Shown: in pieces, positions 1 to 10,474 of the stretch
Layout: each line of letters starts with the position of its first letter
Position numbering within the stretch: position 1 is the stretch's first letter
Origin: Uranotaenia lowii
Lineage: Eukaryota > Arthropoda > Insecta > Diptera > Culicidae
NCBI RefSeq assembly: GCF_029784155.1
Contig: NC_073693.1
Coordinates: 355,636,591 to 355,700,590, forward strand
Direction: 5' to 3'
DNA: 64,000 bases
The notes under the pieces: generated by a model
The model's input: the letters and a program-made list of their open reading frames with translations, nothing else
Database searches by the model: none
Told to the model about the DNA's origin: nothing
Position numbers and translations under genes: made by a program

Positions 1-61
1 GTCATTTTTAAAATATTGTTTATTATGTTCTTTTAAATTTTTTGTTAATGTTGCGCTGGTA

Positions 62-1380
62 AAAAGAAAGTTTTTCTGATAGAAAAAAAAAGAATATTCC
101 AAAAAAATAACTCCAACCAACTCAAAAATCAATATAATTTCGATAAATTTCCATCGCGAGGACCCTTGAATTTGGTCAATAACGGTCAAATGCACTGGGA
201 AGTGGTCTAGCACTACGAAATCAGCAAGACAGCGGTATCAAAAATCAGGAAGAAGGAAGGGAGATGAAACGTTCGGATCGGTGGTGGATCGCCCAGAAAG
301 AGGACGGAAGCCCAAGACAGATGCCATAACGGACAGGAAAATCATTCTTGAGGTGAAGAAAAACCCAAAAACTACGATCCGGCAGATACAAGAAGAGCTC
401 CAACTTTCGGTATCGTGTCGAACTGTCCGTCGCCGCATCCATGCGAAGGAGTACCTGTACGGATCAGACCTTAGTCTGCTGCAGCCTAACTTACCGCAAA
501 GGAAACACATCTGGTCTGTCCGGCGTCTAGAATGCGAAAGAGGACTAAACCACTCATGCTTGTCGGCTGTCATGACATACTTATACTGTAAGGTTGCTGC
601 ATAATGCGACATCATCTTCCCAGGGGTGTGCTGAGTACACACAGTACCATAGTACCAATTTCGCCAAGGAACACGCCGATGAACCGCTCGAATACTGGAA
701 AACAGTGTTGTGAACCGACGAATCCAAATTCGAGCTACTCAACCGGAAGAAGCGGATCGTGTGTGGCGCTTGTCGGGTGAGAAATTCCAAGACCGTCATA
801 TCCATGGAACAGTCAAGCACGGAGGAGGTAACGTAATGGTGTGGGGTGGTCAGTTTGGTAAAAAATGACGGAATCATGACAGCTGAGTCATATTGCAATA
901 TCCTGCGGGAAAACCTCGAGGTATCCCTCATCAAGACGGGCTTCGTTTTACAGCAGGATAAAGATCCGAAGCATACGGCCAAGCTGACGAAGTTATTTTT
1001 CCGTTCCTGCCGCATCAAACCCCTTGAATGGCCCCCACAAAGTCCTGATCTGAACCCCATCAAAAATCTGTGGGCCATCCTCGATGCTCTGATTGATAAG
1101 ACTGGTGTGGCAAATAAAAATACTTATTTTGATGCCCTGGAGCATGCGTGGGAAGAACTCGACCCACAACACTTGCACAACCTTGTTGAAAGTATGCCGA
1201 AACGCTTGCAGAAGGTGTTGAAGGCTAAAGGAGGCCATGCCATACCCATAATAAAATCGTTCTTGTTTGCCTTCAGTTTGATTTATTTAAAGCTGTACTG
1301 ATTTGGACACTTTATTTTGTCCCTGTTTTTTTTTTTTTGGAATATTAACTTTTTTTTTTCTATCAGAAAAAAATTCCCAG
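62..1380 (+). mobile_element. Tc1-like (DD34E) DNA transposon, inactive
   Basis: Inverted ends share TTTTTCTGATAG plus an A-rich run near 71-101 and, inverted, near 1339-1371. Counting out from this core, both ends reach a TA dinucleotide (60-61 and 1381-1382) at the same distance, as expected for Tc1/mariner TA insertion. The outermost nine bases of the two ends do not match well, so exact ends are tentative. The element holds a transposase remnant and abuts a Penelope-like fragment at 1381. About 1.3 kb is the usual length for the family. Confidence 0.8.
211..1301 (+). pseudogene. Tc1-like transposase remnant with catalytic Glu lost
   Basis: The N-terminal helix-turn-helix part (DRPERGRKPKT then a second HTH, about 281-480) and the catalytic part (846-1301, ending in WPPQSPDLNPIKNLW and beyond) belong to the Tc1 family, which cuts and pastes DNA at TA sites. 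The first catalytic Asp lies in TDESKF (717-719), just after an in-frame TGA (711-713) where the family has Trp. The second Asp is in QQDKDPKH (957-959). Thirty-four residues later the catalytic Glu is Lys (AAA, 1062-1064; family motif PIENLW). Frames shift between about 500 and 850, and foreign sequence lies around 540-640. With a stop, frame breaks and a lost catalytic residue, the enzyme is dead. Confidence 0.88.
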
Positions 1381-3000
1381 TACACAAAGGAAACAGTGAT
1401 CAGTTTGTTTCTCGCCCAAAAATCTCCCACGCAAATGGCAGTGGCTGTACATATCTTGGATTCTGTGAAGGAAGGTTTCTCTTCTTCGAATCAGATCTAG
1501 CATTAGTCATGTATTCCTTTAATCGTTCCATCAACTTCCTTTCGGTTTGTCCAATGTATAGGGGAGATGAGGGCATAACGAGCACCCAGGGCATAATGAG
1601 CACTACTCTTTTCTACGAAAGTACGTATTTTCTTAAATAAATTTTCATGAGGATTTGTTTCGTACTTCCTATAGTATTAATTTTTCACAAAAAAAGGAAT
1701 CTACTTATCATCTTTACAGAGATATTTAAAAAAAACTAGCTTGGTTCTCAAGTTACAAAAATATTATAATTTTTGAGCACCACGAAATAAGCTCTTATGA
1801 TCTTAAAATAACCTTGATCTATAATGTACGCCCTGCAACATGATGTACACATTGTTTCTCAATTTTTACCATCATAAAATTTTTGATTTTTCACATTTAT
1901 CAATTTTAAAACACGTTTTTACTTAAATTTGTTGACTAGGGGCATATAGAGCACCATATTATCGAGGCATAATGAGCATTTTCTGCCGTAGAATCTAGCA
2001 GCGAATTAAAATTGATTTATAGCGTCACACCTTGACTAGTTTTCTTCCGACGATTTAGCCTATTGGTAAGGTGTCGGAGAGGTAATCAAAAGACTAGCGT
2101 TAGATTTCTGTTCGAGGTGATTTTTTTCCATTTACAATTCATGATCGATTTTTTTTATTGTTACATTATAGGGCTAGTAGCATCATCCTCCGAACAAAGC
2201 ACATAATATATGAGCGTGCGTGAATTGTTTGTATTCTACAAACAGACCTAGATTATTTTGTTATTGCTTTTTTTGATGAATCTACGACTCACCTGACTTC
2301 ATTGAGTTGAATTCGCTGCTAGATTCCCCGGCAGAAAACGCACATCTTGCCCTGGTTAATGGTGCTCATACTGCCTCAGGGGGGGTTCTCATTATGCCTC
2401 CTCAGTGGATGGTTTTCAGGTTTTGGCAAAAATTTTTAAAAGGCATTTTTTAACGTTTTCATCTAGTTTTTCACATTTCAGCTCGTTGGGGAATAGGCTT
2501 TTCAAGTGTCTGAACACGAAACAATAATGTAACCTCCATATTAAAGCTATTTTCTATGGTTAAATAACCGTTTTCCTTAAGGTGGCCATTATGCCCCCAT
2601 CTCCCCTACCTTATCACAGTTGCAACAATTGATTTTGTACACAGCAGATCTATGAAGGAGATCTACTGGATCTTTAGTCAATCCTTAGATGGATTTCAGT
2701 TGATTATTCGAGCTAGTGAACACAAGTTCAATATAAAAAATTGTCAACTTTGATAGCAAGTCAAGTGCGTTGACAGTGTTGAATTCCATGGAGCTTCGTT
2801 GAAACTCCGCCTGAATGGGAGTTAAAGTAGTGAGAGACTTCCGTTGAAGCAATCTTCCATTTTTAAATTTCGAATTTAAGGAGGCCTTTATCTCTTCTTA
2901 CATCCAGGAAAGTAATTTTCTGTCTTCTTCTATTTCGCAAGTGAGTCACATTTATTTTACACATTTACCAATCGAAAACGTTCAACTCACTATACCGTGG
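1381..3000 (-). pseudogene. Penelope-like retroelement fragment (RT C-terminus plus GIY-YIG endonuclease)
   Basis: Read on the minus strand, the sequence gives the end of a Penelope-type reverse transcriptase: EIEEDRKITFLDVRRDKG (about 2940-2880), then a linker with YFNSHS, then a Cys-rich VYKINCCNCDK (about 2645-2609), then YIGQTERKLMERLKEY (about 1558-1510), the GIY-YIG nuclease core typical of Penelope-like elements. Stops and frameshifts occur before EIEEDRK and in the linker. The coding sequence is split by a TA-flanked MITE at 1561-2606. The 3' end stops at the Tc1-like element (1380). These elements use the GIY-YIG nuclease to nick target DNA for reverse transcription; this copy cannot function. 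Confidence 0.8.
1561..2606. mobile_element. TA-flanked MITE (family A, copy 1) inside the Penelope-like element
   Basis: Ends are GGGGAGATGAGGGC (1561) and the inverse of GGGGAGATGGGGGC (ending 2606), flanked on both sides by TA (1559-1560, 2607-2608). Removing the element and one TA restores the Penelope reading frame across the site. The interior has subterminal repeats of a GGCATAATGAGCA-type motif (about 1590, 1970, 2390) and no transposase. A second copy of the family starts at 6512. TA duplication suggests Tc1/mariner mobilisation. Confidence 0.85.
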
Positions 3001-3308
3001 TTGAATAAAAGGAAATCTTTCGATTGCTTTGATTCAGTTAAATTATTCAACAAAGTAGGCTCACAAGACACAACACATCATAGAGAGAAAATTAGAAAAA
3101 AGTAAAAAAAATAGCTTCCTTTGAAAATTCGTCAAAAATTTCGTGTTTCCTATCTTGAGAATCTAAAGATGGCAAAATGGGTCAAACGACGTCAACGGTC
3201 CACTCCACTTTACAATATTTATCGACTGTGATTAAAACAATTTTGACGGATCATTGATTAAAAAGTACGGTTTTACCCCAAAGTTTGCATTTTGTTCGGT
3301 CATGATCT
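3001..3308. other. Unassigned spacer
   Basis: No gene or clear repeat is visible. It may be further decayed 5' sequence of the Penelope-like fragment or 3' flank of the secreted-protein gene. Confidence 0.4.
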
Positions 3309-4170
3309 TCATCGTATAGCTTTTAATTTTAGCTTTGTAAAAGTAATGGTTGCTTTGCGATGGTAACCTTCGTACACATACAGGAGAACTGTAAGTTCCA
3401 AAGAACGACTTGAACCGTAGCTTAGTAATTCGTCCTGTAAAGTCAGATCATGAATTTATTTTAACCCTTCCCCTTCGTTGAACTCTCTAAACCCCTTCAC
3501 TCAGATTGTAATCTTTTTATCCGGCCAGACTTCTATGCATTTTCATATTTGCCAAAATACCAAAAATTACCATTAAATAACTCACCAAATTTCCGGATTT
3601 GTTTTCAATCACAACTGGCGCCACGGGTCGTTTTTTCGTTGTAGTTGCTACATGTTTTCCCGATCCTTTGGGGGCCGTTGTTTTTTTCGTGGTAGCCACC
3701 GCTGGTGCTTTTTTCGGTGTCGTTGCCACAATTTTCCCGGATTTCCCACTAGCTGCCGTCGATTTTTTCGTAGTGACTCCCGGACCCTTCTTCGGAGTAG
3801 TTGCCACCAGCTTCCCAGATCGGTCAGAGGAAACTGTTTTTTTCGTGGGAACCGGTCCCTTTTTTGGGGTAGTCGCCACTAACTTTCCAGATTTTCCGGA
3901 GGCAACAGCTTTCTTCGTGGTGACTGGTCCTCTTTTCGCGGTAGTAGCTACCAGTTTCCCCGATTGAGCCGGGGTCGGTTTCGGCGATGTTCCTTTATGG
4001 CTGGCAGCAGCTTTGGTTGTTGTTTTGATGGTTGGTTTTTGTTGTCCCCAGGATTCCTGAAAACAGTCAAAATCACACTACTTTCCTGATTCGCGATAGG
4101 AAAAAAACAGTAAACCCACATGATGGACACAAACGATCAAAAACACCAGAACCAGGACACCGATCTTCAT
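3309..4170 (-). CDS. Small secreted Lys/Thr-rich repeat protein, three exons
   Basis: Gene model: exon 1 4170-4120, exon 2 4056-3586, exon 3 3434-3309 (TGA at 3311-3309), joining in phase 0 to a 215-residue protein. Introns are 63 bp (donor GTGGGT, acceptor TTTTCAG) and 151 bp (donor GTGAGT, acceptor TTTACAG). Exon 1 is a 17-residue hydrophobic signal peptide (MKIGVLVLVFLIVCVHH). Residues 49-170 hold five units of 22-26 residues starting SGK(L/I/H)VATT and rich in KK, GP and TTKK, with a partial sixth unit (SGNL). Exon 3 adds 41 residues without repeats. Alternatively intron 2 is retained: the frame then stops at 3517 and an AATAAA signal lies on the minus strand at 3460-3455. A TATA box lies 76 bp upstream of the ATG. 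The signal peptide and low complexity fit a mucin-like, salivary, gut or cuticle product, but I recognise no family. Confidence 0.72.
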
Positions 4171-4245
4171 TTCACTAGCACTAGGCACTCTTTTTCGGTG
4201 CGGGTGGAAAAATCATACTTGGAAATTGTAGTCTATCTGGGGTAT

Positions 4246-4255
4246 GCTTTTTATA
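4246..4255 (-). promoter_or_regulatory. TATA box of the secreted repeat-protein gene
   Basis: On the minus strand TATAAAAAGC lies 76 bp before the ATG at 4170, leaving room for an initiator and a short 5' UTR. A strong TATA box suits a tissue-restricted, highly expressed gene. Confidence 0.65.
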
Positions 4256-4778
4256 CACCGAAGGTCGTTCGAATTCGATCATGGCTAATGACAGGAAATA
4301 ATCTAAAATTGAATTAAATTTGTTTTTGTCAGGTGGTTAATCAGCAACAATAATACGAAACGTTAATCTACGTAGTCGAATGCTTAGCTGAATTTTTTTC
4401 CTAAATTTTTCATTCAGTTCAGATATAAACTTTCTCGTACTCGTATACTTTTTTCTTTCAAATTGGATTTTGTTTGTTTGATAAGTTACGCAAAAAAATT
4501 TCGGAACTCCCTCCCCCTGTTACATCCGACAGCACCATTATTTTAAACTTCTCTAATCTACTTTTCATAAAAAATAAGGAAAAAAATATTGGTGACAATT
4601 TTTTTCCCGATAATTGGCCTTTTCATGAAAAGTGATTTGTATATAATATCACATATCATGAAAAGTCCCGGAAAAGTAGAAAATAAGGAAAAAAATAAAA
4701 ACGCTCACATTTGCGAAAACTAAAAATGGCCGTTTTCAACTGTTCACTAATTTTGCTCCAACAATGGATAATGTAACT
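4256..4778. other. AT-rich intergenic spacer
   Basis: No gene seen. Short direct repeats of an AAATAAGGAAAAAAAT motif occur near 4570 and 4680, and an imperfect palindrome around TTTTCATGAAAAGT lies near 4620-4665. Confidence 0.4.
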
Positions 4779-4782
4779 TTAA

Positions 4783-6079
4783 CCCTCAACCGCATTAGAG
4801 TGTCATTTCGACACTATTGCAAGTTTGAAGGCTTGTAACATTTTTCAGAAGCTTCAAAAAACAAAAATTTCTTCGGGGACCCTAAATGAATTCAAAAGTT
4901 CTTTAATATTGCATCTTTACTTTTTTTATGGACGAACCCTGAAAGCCTGGACAAAAAAAACTCCCTTTTCCGACTTAGAGTGTCAATTTGACACTCCAAA
5001 AGTAAAATCTATCTAAGTCGTTTGAATTCTGATTAATTTCATAAAAATCTTATATCAACAGAAACCTTGTAATGTCAGTAAAATAAGTTTAGAACATGAT
5101 ATATAGCAAAAGCTACTAGTTTTCTCATTATTCAGCATGAAAGAATAAAAAAATCCGAAAAAACATGCCTCAGGAAAACTGCTGTAGTTCATATATTACA
5201 CGTCCAAAAAAATATTCGTGACTAGCAAACGCAAACTACTATGAATAGAATATTTCCAACCAAGAAATGCACGACACGCATCATTATTTCTTCTCTCGGC
5301 TTGGCTCTCTGCCCAAATCACCACCAACCGTACCTACTCGGAGAGCAAACAAACACGTTTTGCTGGACGTGCTGCTTGTGGTTCTAAAAATTCAGGAATG
5401 ATTTTACGTTTATAATTTTCATATTTTTGTGAAATCTCACAGCGTGAATTGTTGCACCTCACTAGTATGGAGATTAAATTTGCTTTCCAATGAACCACAA
5501 AAACATATGAAATTTCAATTTGTAAAAAAAAATCGCGCAAAGTAGTGAGCTTTGAAAAACTCCAGTAAATTCAATTTTTGTTGCATGAAGAATCTAAAGA
5601 CAGCAAAATATTAGAACTTTAATAAATTTTGTAGTCATATTTTTTCAAAAATTCTACCATCGCTCAAACAGTTTTTACTAGCAATCGAATGAAAAGTAGG
5701 TTTTTCAGACCACTTTTTTTAACTTTTTGTGACTCTTTCATTAAAAAATTTTTTTTAAAAATATTTCTAGGTTTCATGATGTAGACATTAACTTCAGCTT
5801 TCATATGCATAAGGCAAATATTTTTTTGGACGTGTAATATATGAACTACAGCAGTTTTCCTGAGGCATGTTTTCTCGGGTTTTTTTTCTCCCATGCTGAA
5901 TAACAAGAAAATTAGTTGCTTTAGCTATATATAATGTTCTAAACACATTTTACTGACATTACAAGGTTTCTATTGATATAACTTTTGTTTAGATCTGTTG
6001 AACACGCCAAAAGTTATAACGATTTGAGCTTGTAGCTCCTAGTGCTGATTAGGGTAACGAAATCTAATGCGGATGAGGG
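4783..6079 (+). mobile_element. piggyBac-like MITE (family B, copy 1)
   Basis: TTAA (4779-4782 and 6080-6083) flanks inverted ends CCCTCAACCGCATTAG and, inverted, CCCTCATCCGCATTAG. TTAA duplication and CCCT termini are hallmarks of piggyBac-type elements. Inside are long inverted arms (about 5040-5215 and 5815-5990, both with the sequence around ACATGCCTCAGGAAAA) and no transposase. A second copy lies inverted at 36438-37778. Open frames inside follow the DNA similarity and show no known domain. Confidence 0.85.
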
Positions 6080-6083
6080 TTAA

Positions 6084-6509
6084 TTCCAATAAATCAAATC
6101 TTCTTCAAGTGCACTTGGCTTTTTTCACAACTTGAAAGAGAAATTCCAAAATTTTAGTTGCCACTCGTTACGTCACTTCGGCATATCCCGGCAGCATAGT
6201 GCATTGGTAGTAGAAAAGGGTTTTCAAATAATTGGAGAATCATTTCTCAAACCCATATACTCTTCCCTGAAAAATGAGGTTCCATTTCTCTCCCCCACTT
6301 TATTCTCTGCAGGAAACAAAATTATCATAGAAATATTTCTTGTATCTAAATACTCTCCCCTCCCAAATTTGAATGATAAGTTATCTAATGATCCAAAAAT
6401 ATTGTATAAAAGCCTTTCTCTCCCGTTCACTGTTCCTATTGGAGACAGGACTCCCATGCTAAATTTGGTTTTATTTGCTCAATAAGTTAAAGTAAAAACG
6501 AAGGAGATA
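6084..6509. other. Unassigned stretch with an uncharacterised open frame
   Basis: A 117-codon frame on the plus strand (6132-6485) overlaps a 77-codon antisense frame. Its product resembles nothing I know and lacks splice or promoter context, so I do not call a gene. Confidence 0.35.
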
Positions 6510-6511
6510 TA

Positions 6512-8078
6512 GGGGAGATAAGGGCATAACGAGTACCCGCACAGTGGTTTAAAACTCGAAAAATTTGATTATGGGCTTTTTGAGGGCTTGAATGTCAAAA
6601 TAGCTTTAAGGTATTTTTTTAATCGTTTCATCATTTTTAAATGCGCATGTTTTGTTGTAAATTTTTTTCTGATCAATTAACCTATAAGTGAGATAATTTT
6701 TCTATTTTTTTGTATTTATCATTTTATCGCTATGATGTCTTCGAAAAAAAAAATGAAGAACATCACATTTTTAAAAAACTTTGTTGTAGACGTCAAGGCT
6801 CTATCTTTTGAAACAACATGTTTTACAGAAATTTTTTCAAAAACTAACCTCAAAAAACGATAAATTCGTTTTTACTTTTTTCGAAGCGAGTTTTGAGACA
6901 AGTCACAATTGTAAAACTGCACAACTTCATTAAAGGTGTCAAGTGTCTATTTTGAAGTTGAATGGTACTTTTTGGGTTATTTCTTATAAAAATTGCATGT
7001 TTTTATTGTTCAATATCTCTGAATGTTTCAAACATACCAAAATAAAAATATTTACATTAGAAAGGGCAATCTTTCAACTTTCATAAACATATAGTTTCAT
7101 TTGTATGCATGAGTTTTTACTACTAAAATAACTTAAATGAAAGATGGTAGATTGGCAAATGCCAGTATTTTTGCACACACTAACATAAGTTCCCTCTTTA
7201 ACACGAATGTGGCATAGTTAGCTGATCGAGGAATTGTTGAATCGGCTATACAAAAACTTTAAAACTAAACTGTCTTTTTTCAGTTTAGTTATTTTAGTAG
7301 TGAAACCTCATGAATACATATGAAACTATATGTTTATGAAAGTTGAAAGATTGCACTTTCTAATGTATATATATTTTTTTGGTTTGTCTGCAACTTTCAG
7401 AGATTTGAACAATAAAAACCATTTTAAAAAAAAATTACCCCAAAAAGTACCATTTAACTTCAAAATAGACACTATACACCTTTGATGAAGTTGTGCAGTT
7501 TAACAATTGTCACAACTCTCTCATACAAAGTTTGTCTCAAAACTCGCTTCGAAAAAAGTTAAAGGAATTTTGCGTTTTTTAAGGTTAGTTTTTGAAAAAA
7601 TGTCTTTAAAACATGTTGTTTCAAAAGATAGAGCATTGACGTCTACAACAAAGTTTTTAAAAATGTGATGATCTTCATTTTTTTCCAAGACATCATAGTG
7701 ATAAAATGATAAATACAAAAAAAAAGAAAAATTATCTCACTTATAGATGAATTGATCAGGAAAAATTTACAATAAAATATGCGCATTTTGAAATGATGAA
7801 ACATTGTAGAACATAGTATAAAGCTATTTTGACAATCAAGCCTTCAAAAAGACTATGATCACGTTTTTCGAGATTTAAACTACTGTGACCCGGAGCGAAC
7901 TGGGCACCCCTCTTTTTAAAGGAAATACGTATTTTCTCAAATAAATTATCGCGAGGAACACTTTTTTAGTTCCTATAGTATTAATTTTCAAGCAAAATAG
8001 AAATCACCTTATCATGTTTAAAGGAATATAAAAAAAACCGACTTGGTTCACAAGTGGCAATATTTTAATATTTAGGGC
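6512..8078. mobile_element. MITE family A, copy 2, split by a foldback and lacking its right end
   Basis: The left end GGGGAGATAAGGGCATAACG follows a TA (6510-6511) and matches copy 1 at 1561. The copy stops at 6539, where the foldback begins, and resumes at 7893. From about 7910 to 8075 it parallels copy 1 at 1600-1770 (shared CTATAGTATTAATTTT and CTTATCAT). Beyond about 8080 the similarity stops, so the right half is missing. Confidence 0.75.
6540..7887. mobile_element. Long-arm foldback element with CACAGTG ends (Transib-like), copy 1
   Basis: The element starts CACAGTGGTTTAAA and ends with the near inverse TTTAAACTACTGTG. The two arms (about 6540-7137 and 7285-7887) are inverted copies of each other around a loop of about 150 bp. 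The 5-bp ACCCG is duplicated at 6535-6539 and 7888-7892. Ends matching CACWRTG plus a 5-bp duplication are the signature of Transib elements, relatives of RAG1. No transposase is present, so it would need one in trans. It sits inside a family A MITE. A further copy with different arms is at 39011-40683. Confidence 0.75.
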
Positions 8079-8225
8079 CCTATTACATAAGACAAGTCAC
8101 GAGTCGTTTTACTCGATTGACCCATTTTGGCATTATAGTAGTCGAATCGAGTCAAACTTCAGTCGAGTAGCTCGACTGAGTCGACTGCTTGAAAGTTCAT
8201 GACTCAGCTGTCACGATTAAGCGAG
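8079..8225. repeat. Cluster of short TCGAG/CTCGA motifs
   Basis: After an AGGGCCCTATTACATAAGAC start, the sequence has many direct and inverted CGAGT, ACTCG and CTCGACT motifs. This looks like the subterminal part of another MITE, but I found no matching second end. Confidence 0.4.
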
Positions 8226-9105
8226 CCAAGTTTGTTTTGATCTGGTCCTGCAGCAGAGGTGCCAGGTGTTTCGAGAGACCGCAAATTCTAAAACTTTCAG
8301 TTATTCGGTGAAATCGTTCGCAAAAATCCGTAATAAATGAAATGTGCAAAATGAACATCGTCTCCCAATGCATGAAAAAAATTGAACTGACTGAGAAAAC
8401 TGCATGCCTCGTGGATTTCACGGTACCGTTTCCTGAGAGCTGCATCGAATTCGCCAAAATGCTTTAATTAGCTAATGGTAAATATTTTTTGTCTTTTGTT
8501 TTGATTTTCGTTCGATTTCCATATTTCTTTTATTGTAGACCCCTGGGCAGTGGGCAGATGGGGTTAAAATTATCGAAATCGAGAGCTGATCCTCGGCAAG
8601 AACCTATATCGGAGAATGCTGGCAGCAGCACCCCGAATGTGGGGCGCGCAGCACGCAACAGCAGGACCTTTCCGGGAGAGTGCTAGCAGCAGCCAAATAA
8701 TATTCCCAATAATGTGTGGTTCGAAAAGAACGTAACAACTGAATCCTTCCGGGAGAGTACTAGCAGAGTTTGGCCTGTAATTAATTGATAGTCTCCCAAA
8801 CAACTTAACTTCTTTACTACAACTTGTAAAAAGCAGTAAAACACACGCACGCATGCACAGACACACACGCACACAATCTTGTGAAATTTTAAATAAAAAA
8901 CACTTATTTTCATTTCCCAATCTATAGCATTGATGCATGGTATGGTTAAGTTTTATTGAGGAATATTTTCCATCTTTCTAATTTAACGATTAATTCAAAA
9001 GCAAAGGAAGTTGTCTTTGTTTCAAATGGATTAATTTTTGCTTTGTACAGCCACAAAAACAATTTCTGTTCAAAAAATTAATGAAAAGTTGGTGTATAAG
9101 AATAT
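8226..9105. other. Mostly unassigned; possible 63-bp intron and an AC-rich microsatellite
   Basis: A candidate plus-strand intron runs from GTAAAT (8476) to TTTATTGTAG (8538), but the flanking frames are short and unrecognised. Imperfect repeats of GGGAGAGT(G/A)CTAGCAG lie near 8668 and 8750. Degenerate (AC)n lies at about 8840-8876. Confidence 0.3.
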
Positions 9106-9605
9106 NNNNNNNNNNNNNNNNNNNNNNNNNNNNNNNNNNNNNNNNNNNNNNNNNNNNNNNNNNNNNNNNNNNNNNNNNNNNNNNNNNNNNNNNNNNNNNN
9201 NNNNNNNNNNNNNNNNNNNNNNNNNNNNNNNNNNNNNNNNNNNNNNNNNNNNNNNNNNNNNNNNNNNNNNNNNNNNNNNNNNNNNNNNNNNNNNNNNNNN
9301 NNNNNNNNNNNNNNNNNNNNNNNNNNNNNNNNNNNNNNNNNNNNNNNNNNNNNNNNNNNNNNNNNNNNNNNNNNNNNNNNNNNNNNNNNNNNNNNNNNNN
9401 NNNNNNNNNNNNNNNNNNNNNNNNNNNNNNNNNNNNNNNNNNNNNNNNNNNNNNNNNNNNNNNNNNNNNNNNNNNNNNNNNNNNNNNNNNNNNNNNNNNN
9501 NNNNNNNNNNNNNNNNNNNNNNNNNNNNNNNNNNNNNNNNNNNNNNNNNNNNNNNNNNNNNNNNNNNNNNNNNNNNNNNNNNNNNNNNNNNNNNNNNNNN
9601 NNNNN
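9106..9605. other. Assembly gap, 500 N
   Basis: Exactly 500 N, the same size as the second gap, so it is a placeholder of fixed length rather than a measured distance. Confidence 0.99.
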
Positions 9606-10214
9606 TAGAATGTTTATTTAGGAAGTGCACAATATTTGTAGTCTGTAAATGAATGTAATAATATAATCGTTTTATATATTTCTTAATGCTTTTTCGTATC
9701 TCTACCTCATTTAAGTTAACCTATTTAATATTATTCAACTAAGTTATTTTTTTTCTAGATAAAGTATAACTTCATGAAAAATGTCTGTGTTATGCTGCCT
9801 TCCAAGTGGTTGATAAGATGCTTGTTTAGTCATAATATAAAAAAAAATAACAAAAAGAAAAAAAACCAACATGTTTCTCAAGAAAGTATGTCGGCATCTC
9901 CGAAAACCGACATGAATTTCCGAAATTTTAACAATCTGATTTAGGTTTAATAATTATAAAGAATCAGTACCTTTTTCTCTTTAAGTTTTGTTTACGCAAA
10001 AGGCCTGAATTTATCTCGCTCTCCGATTCATGATTGAATATTCGAAAATTTCATTGATCAAAGCTTACAATTCTAATTTAAATCGGGCATATGATTTGTT
10101 GAAAACGGCAAATTTGAAACCCGGAAATAAATATGGTCGCAGCAATCTTTGCATTAAAAGACAAATTCTAATTTGGTAATGGCAGGAAGGGAAAAATCCC
10201 CTTGCCGACTATTG
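9606..10214. other. AT-rich spacer, nothing recognised
   Basis: No gene, RNA or clear repeat is visible. Confidence 0.4.
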
Positions 10215-10217
10215 TTA

Positions 10218-10471
10218 GAGCATGTTCACAGGTGTTGGGAAAAAGTGGTAGAAATTTCGACACTTTTAGCACGTTTTGAAAATTTTACCATGCCTAAATG
10301 TCTTCAAGATCTTTGGGCGTTAAAATAGAAATCGAGCTATTGTACGTGTTGTAAAAAAAATTGAAGGCCGAACTGAATTGAAAATGAATGTTTTTGCATG
10401 GTAAAATTTTGAATATGTGTCACAAGTGTCAAAATTCCTACCACTTTTTCCCAACACCAGTGAACTTGCTC
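10218..10471. mobile_element. Short palindromic MITE (family C, intact copy)
   Basis: Ends GAGCATGTTCACAGGTG and, inverted, GAGCAAGTTCACTGGTG continue as inverted arms sharing GTTGGGAAAAAGTGGTAG and TTTACCATGC. TTA flanks both sides (10215-10217, 10472-10474). At 254 bp it can fold on itself almost completely. The copy at 42529-43037 is split by a smaller MITE, and this intact copy is the empty-site control for that insertion. Confidence 0.82.
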
Positions 10472-10474
10472 TTA

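Noticed and set aside
5664..5906. Small open frame conserved between the two piggyBac-like copies (also 36585-36788)
   Set aside because: Conservation follows from the shared DNA of the arms; the ends differ, there is no domain, and synonymous bias cannot be judged from two copies.
9038..9652. Open frames running through N (also 60333-61035)
   Set aside because: Created by the 500-N assembly gaps.
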